Origin: Iris pallida
Taxonomy: Eukaryota; Streptophyta; Magnoliopsida; Asparagales; Iridaceae
Assembly (NCBI GenBank): GCA_029216955.1
Contig: JANAVB010029819.1
Location: forward strand, 34,060,747-34,124,746
DNA: 64,000 bases
Reading direction: 5' to 3'
Shown: positions 61,402-64,000 of the stretch, in pieces
Numbering within the stretch: position 1 is the stretch's first letter
Layout of the letters: every line of letters starts with the position of its first letter
The notes under the pieces: generated by a model
Database searches by the model: none
What the model was told of the DNA's origin: nothing
The model's input: the letters and a program-made list of their open reading frames with translations, nothing else
Translations under genes and position numbers: made by a program

Positions 61402-61507
<106 letters not shown>

Positions 61508-62314
61508 ACACTTAGATGAATAGAAGGGATGCTTGGATGGGAGTTCAGAGTCCTTGGACAAGACTGAGCTTGAGGGTTAAGTTCAGTATAGATTGAACTG
61601 GACTGTCATGAGGGTAATGTAGGTAGTCTAGGTAATATCCTAGATTTTGAGATATGTTTTGTTAAGTATAAATGTGAGTGTGTGAGTTGGTTAGGGTATG
61701 TTAGAGTTTTGATAGAGAGTTAGTGAGTGTTAGAATTTGTATTAGTTAGCTATCGAAATAATTTGGATTGTATGTTAGAAGTTAGTTTCAAGTTAGATAT
61801 ATGGTATAGATTAGATCCCATGTTAGTTAGTAAATAGATAATAGTTGGCATGTTAGCAAATATGTTATTTTGATATAAGTTAGTATGTTAGTGATTTTAG
61901 ATAGATAGATAGAGAGTTGGTTTTGGATAGATAGAGTGAGTTGGTCTTCTAAGTTAGAGAATAAATCGTGTGGTATCCTTTAGGACACCAACTTGGTATT
62001 ATCTCATTACCATTACCTTAAGGTAATGTGAATTTACCTTTTTGGACTTTCTAGTATCAAGATACCATGATACGGTATCGAAACACTAGAGGAAGGTTGT
62101 AATACCATACTAGAGGGTAGGGGAATACTTAGAATAAAGGTGGAGAAGTCTAGAGTCGGAGTTAGAGGCTAAGGTAAGGGTTTACCTTGGAAAGAGTAAA
62201 CGGGGTAAATTAAGATAATGTCTATTTCTCAACATATGAGTTAAATACTTTAAGATATAGTTATAGTTAGGATTTTATGGTTGGTAATGGCTAGGAATAG
62301 TGACTTAGACTAGT

Positions 62315-62535
62315 TTTGACCTCGGTTGACCACAGTTGACTATTTTAATCAAAAGTCAACCAAAAGTCAACCCGTAGCCTAGATTTGACTAGAACTTGAC
62401 TAGAGTTGACCAAAAGTCAACATTGAGTCTAAATGTGACCAATTGACCTAGTTTGAATAGATGTTGACTTGGGTTGACCCAGAGTTGACCAGGTTTGACT
62501 TAGAGTTGTCTTTGACCTAGATTTGACTTAGAATC
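62315..62535. promoter_or_regulatory. W-box cluster, I LTR
   Basis: I count 13 TTGACY on the plus strand and 3 on the minus strand in 220 bases, the densest cluster in the window. Confidence 0.55.
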
Positions 62536-63631
62536 ATGTAGATTGCATCATAAACTTCATTTATCTTATTTTAAACACATCATAACATGTATTGCTCTAT
62601 TTAGGACATTGTGACTCTGCTGCAGACATCTGATATTATATGACTCTTTTCAGAGTATCAGACGAGTATATTCTCTGACAGTTCTCTCATTTATTTGTCA
62701 GTTACTGTACTTCAGTTCTAGTTAGTTTTATGTGATTCTCTGTTATAACACGTATGGATATTTCTGGATTCATGTATGTGACACACATACCATATTGTCT
62801 GGCCACTATTACTGGAATCATTCTGGAATCATTGCTAGTATCATCGTATTTGGCTGGACTCTTCTCGATTCTCGTGTCTTGTACTGGATTTACTTGTATT
62901 ACGGGGCGGAAAAATATTGAGTATGACATGTAGACATACCCCAAATCTGGAATCTTCCAACTGGAATCTACTAGAAGCATAGCCATCTCTCTTCTGATCA
63001 GTGAGAGATGTGCCTGATACCTACAACCGTTTACATGTCGATCTCAGTATTTTAAAACACACTGTTAGAATGTAGCTGGTCTCACCTGGTTTCTTGATCA
63101 CTGACTAGAATCATCTTGTACTGGATTTATTTTGTATTAGATTCGTCACATACTGGATTTACATAGGTTTTATACTTGTTACATTTACTGTCTGAACTTA
63201 TATCATGTTACTCTAGTTCAGCTAGTTTCTATTTATAGTATTCATTGCCATGAGTTGGACTCGTTCCAGTCCTGACAGGATATGTTGAAAATATTACAGA
63301 TGCATGTCCCGAGGACACTTGCCCTACTTATTATGGACCAGGAGATGGCTTAGCTTCCTTTGGCCCCGACACTCAGGAGTGATCGGGAGACTAGCTAGTT
63401 GACTTGGTTTAGTTTTCATGTTTTAGAACTTGATTTGTAAATAAGTTGAGATATGTTGTTTTGAGATTATATTATTTTAGTAGTTGGTTTTATTGTTGTT
63501 TTTTTATTCTTAGTTATAAACTTCGGTGTTATCATATCGTGCTTAGACTGTGATTGAGATTCTATTATACCTATAATTGTCCTCCATTCGGAGTTGAGAT
63601 TTTGACAAGTACATTATATAACTGTATGATT

Positions 63632-64000
63632 TGTTGGTGTTAGGGTTAGGGTTATATACTAAAAGCATCACTTTTGTAGTAACCTTATTTCCTTAAATTT
63701 TGAATGAGAATCATATGGGCAAATGTTTGCATATTGTATTTGTTGCAAGTGTTAATACAAATGTCTGATATTCTATATTGTAGATAATATGGTGTGTGGT
63801 GTCACACAGAAGATCATATTATCAGTTTCCTATGGAGTATATAAATAGTTCACAACCTAGATGGACTTGGACAATCTATTGGAAAGGTTATAGTGTAATC
63901 TGGTATTAGTCTATCTTGACTATAGGTTTACACTAGTACACTTTGTGTGTATTGAACAGGACCACTTGAGGTTGTTCTCTTTGTACTGACTACATAAGAG
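63632..64000 (+). mobile_element. Element K, LTR-like start (partial)
   Basis: The match to the B LTR stops after 'gtatgatt', and unrelated sequence beginning TGTTGGTGTTAGGGTT starts. A clear TATA element (TATATAAATAG) is at 63838-63848. The break in homology, the TG start and a promoter about 200 bp in suggest an LTR. No coding sequence or right end is visible, so the class is unknown; a Copia LTR is my first guess. Confidence 0.5.

Noticed and set aside
63640..63655. GTTAGGGTTAGGGTTA resembling telomere repeat
   Set aside because: Only about two units and of the TTAGGG type, not the usual plant TTTAGGG; it lies at the start of element K and is not a telomeric array.

Overview
The window reads as intergenic DNA from a flowering plant and consists almost entirely of LTR retrotransposons inserted into one another. 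I find no host protein gene, rRNA, tRNA or CRISPR. Evidence for a plant: long Ty3/Gypsy LTRs (about 3-4 kb) that begin TGTAACACCC and end GGGTCGTGACA, a conserved TTCGAGGACGAAATTTT motif just before each 3' LTR, a chromovirus-type (Tekay/Del-like) pol terminus, and a typical plant Copia gag-pol. Species cannot be named from sequence alone. Elements are lettered here for reference.

Layout. 1-4705: end of element H (+), with its 3' LTR at 886-4705. 4706-7864: older element G (-), in which a piece of LTR is fused directly to the end of RT, RNase H and integrase. From 7865: 3' LTR of element F (-), cut into pieces by element E (+, 5'-truncated, about 8981-13315) and by element D (-, 13333-51607). 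Inside D lies element B (+, 18451-48193, target duplication TAAGA). B's 5' LTR contains element A (22412-31892, TAGAC) and B's 3' LTR contains element C (37390-47091, GACTG). F resumes at 51608, its LTR ends at 52397, and degenerate F internal DNA runs to about 53.9 kb. A Copia element J (about 53.93-59.35 kb) follows; it is cut by another long LTR, I (59348-63631), which is itself cut near its end by a further LTR-like element K (63632 to window end). The chains are G>F>D>B>(A,C) and, inferred, F>J>I>K.

Most complete elements here lack a working polymerase. B keeps a 499-codon gag and no pol. A shares B's gag/3'-region junction but has lost most of gag. C has nearly identical LTRs (about 8 substitutions in 3.09 kb by eye), a short gag with zinc knuckles and no capsid domain, and a badly decayed pol. 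D has gag joined to the last residues of pol. They look like a community of non-autonomous elements moved by a partner outside the window. Their LTRs carry dense WRKY-type W-box clusters (TTGACY), G-box palindromes, a 21-bp repeat array and, in D, about 36 copies of an ATGCGGC motif, so regulatory content is richer than coding content.

LTR divergence by eye (C about 0.3%, A and B about 2%, D about 3%) agrees with the nesting order. All percentages are hand counts over part or all of the LTRs, not computed alignments.
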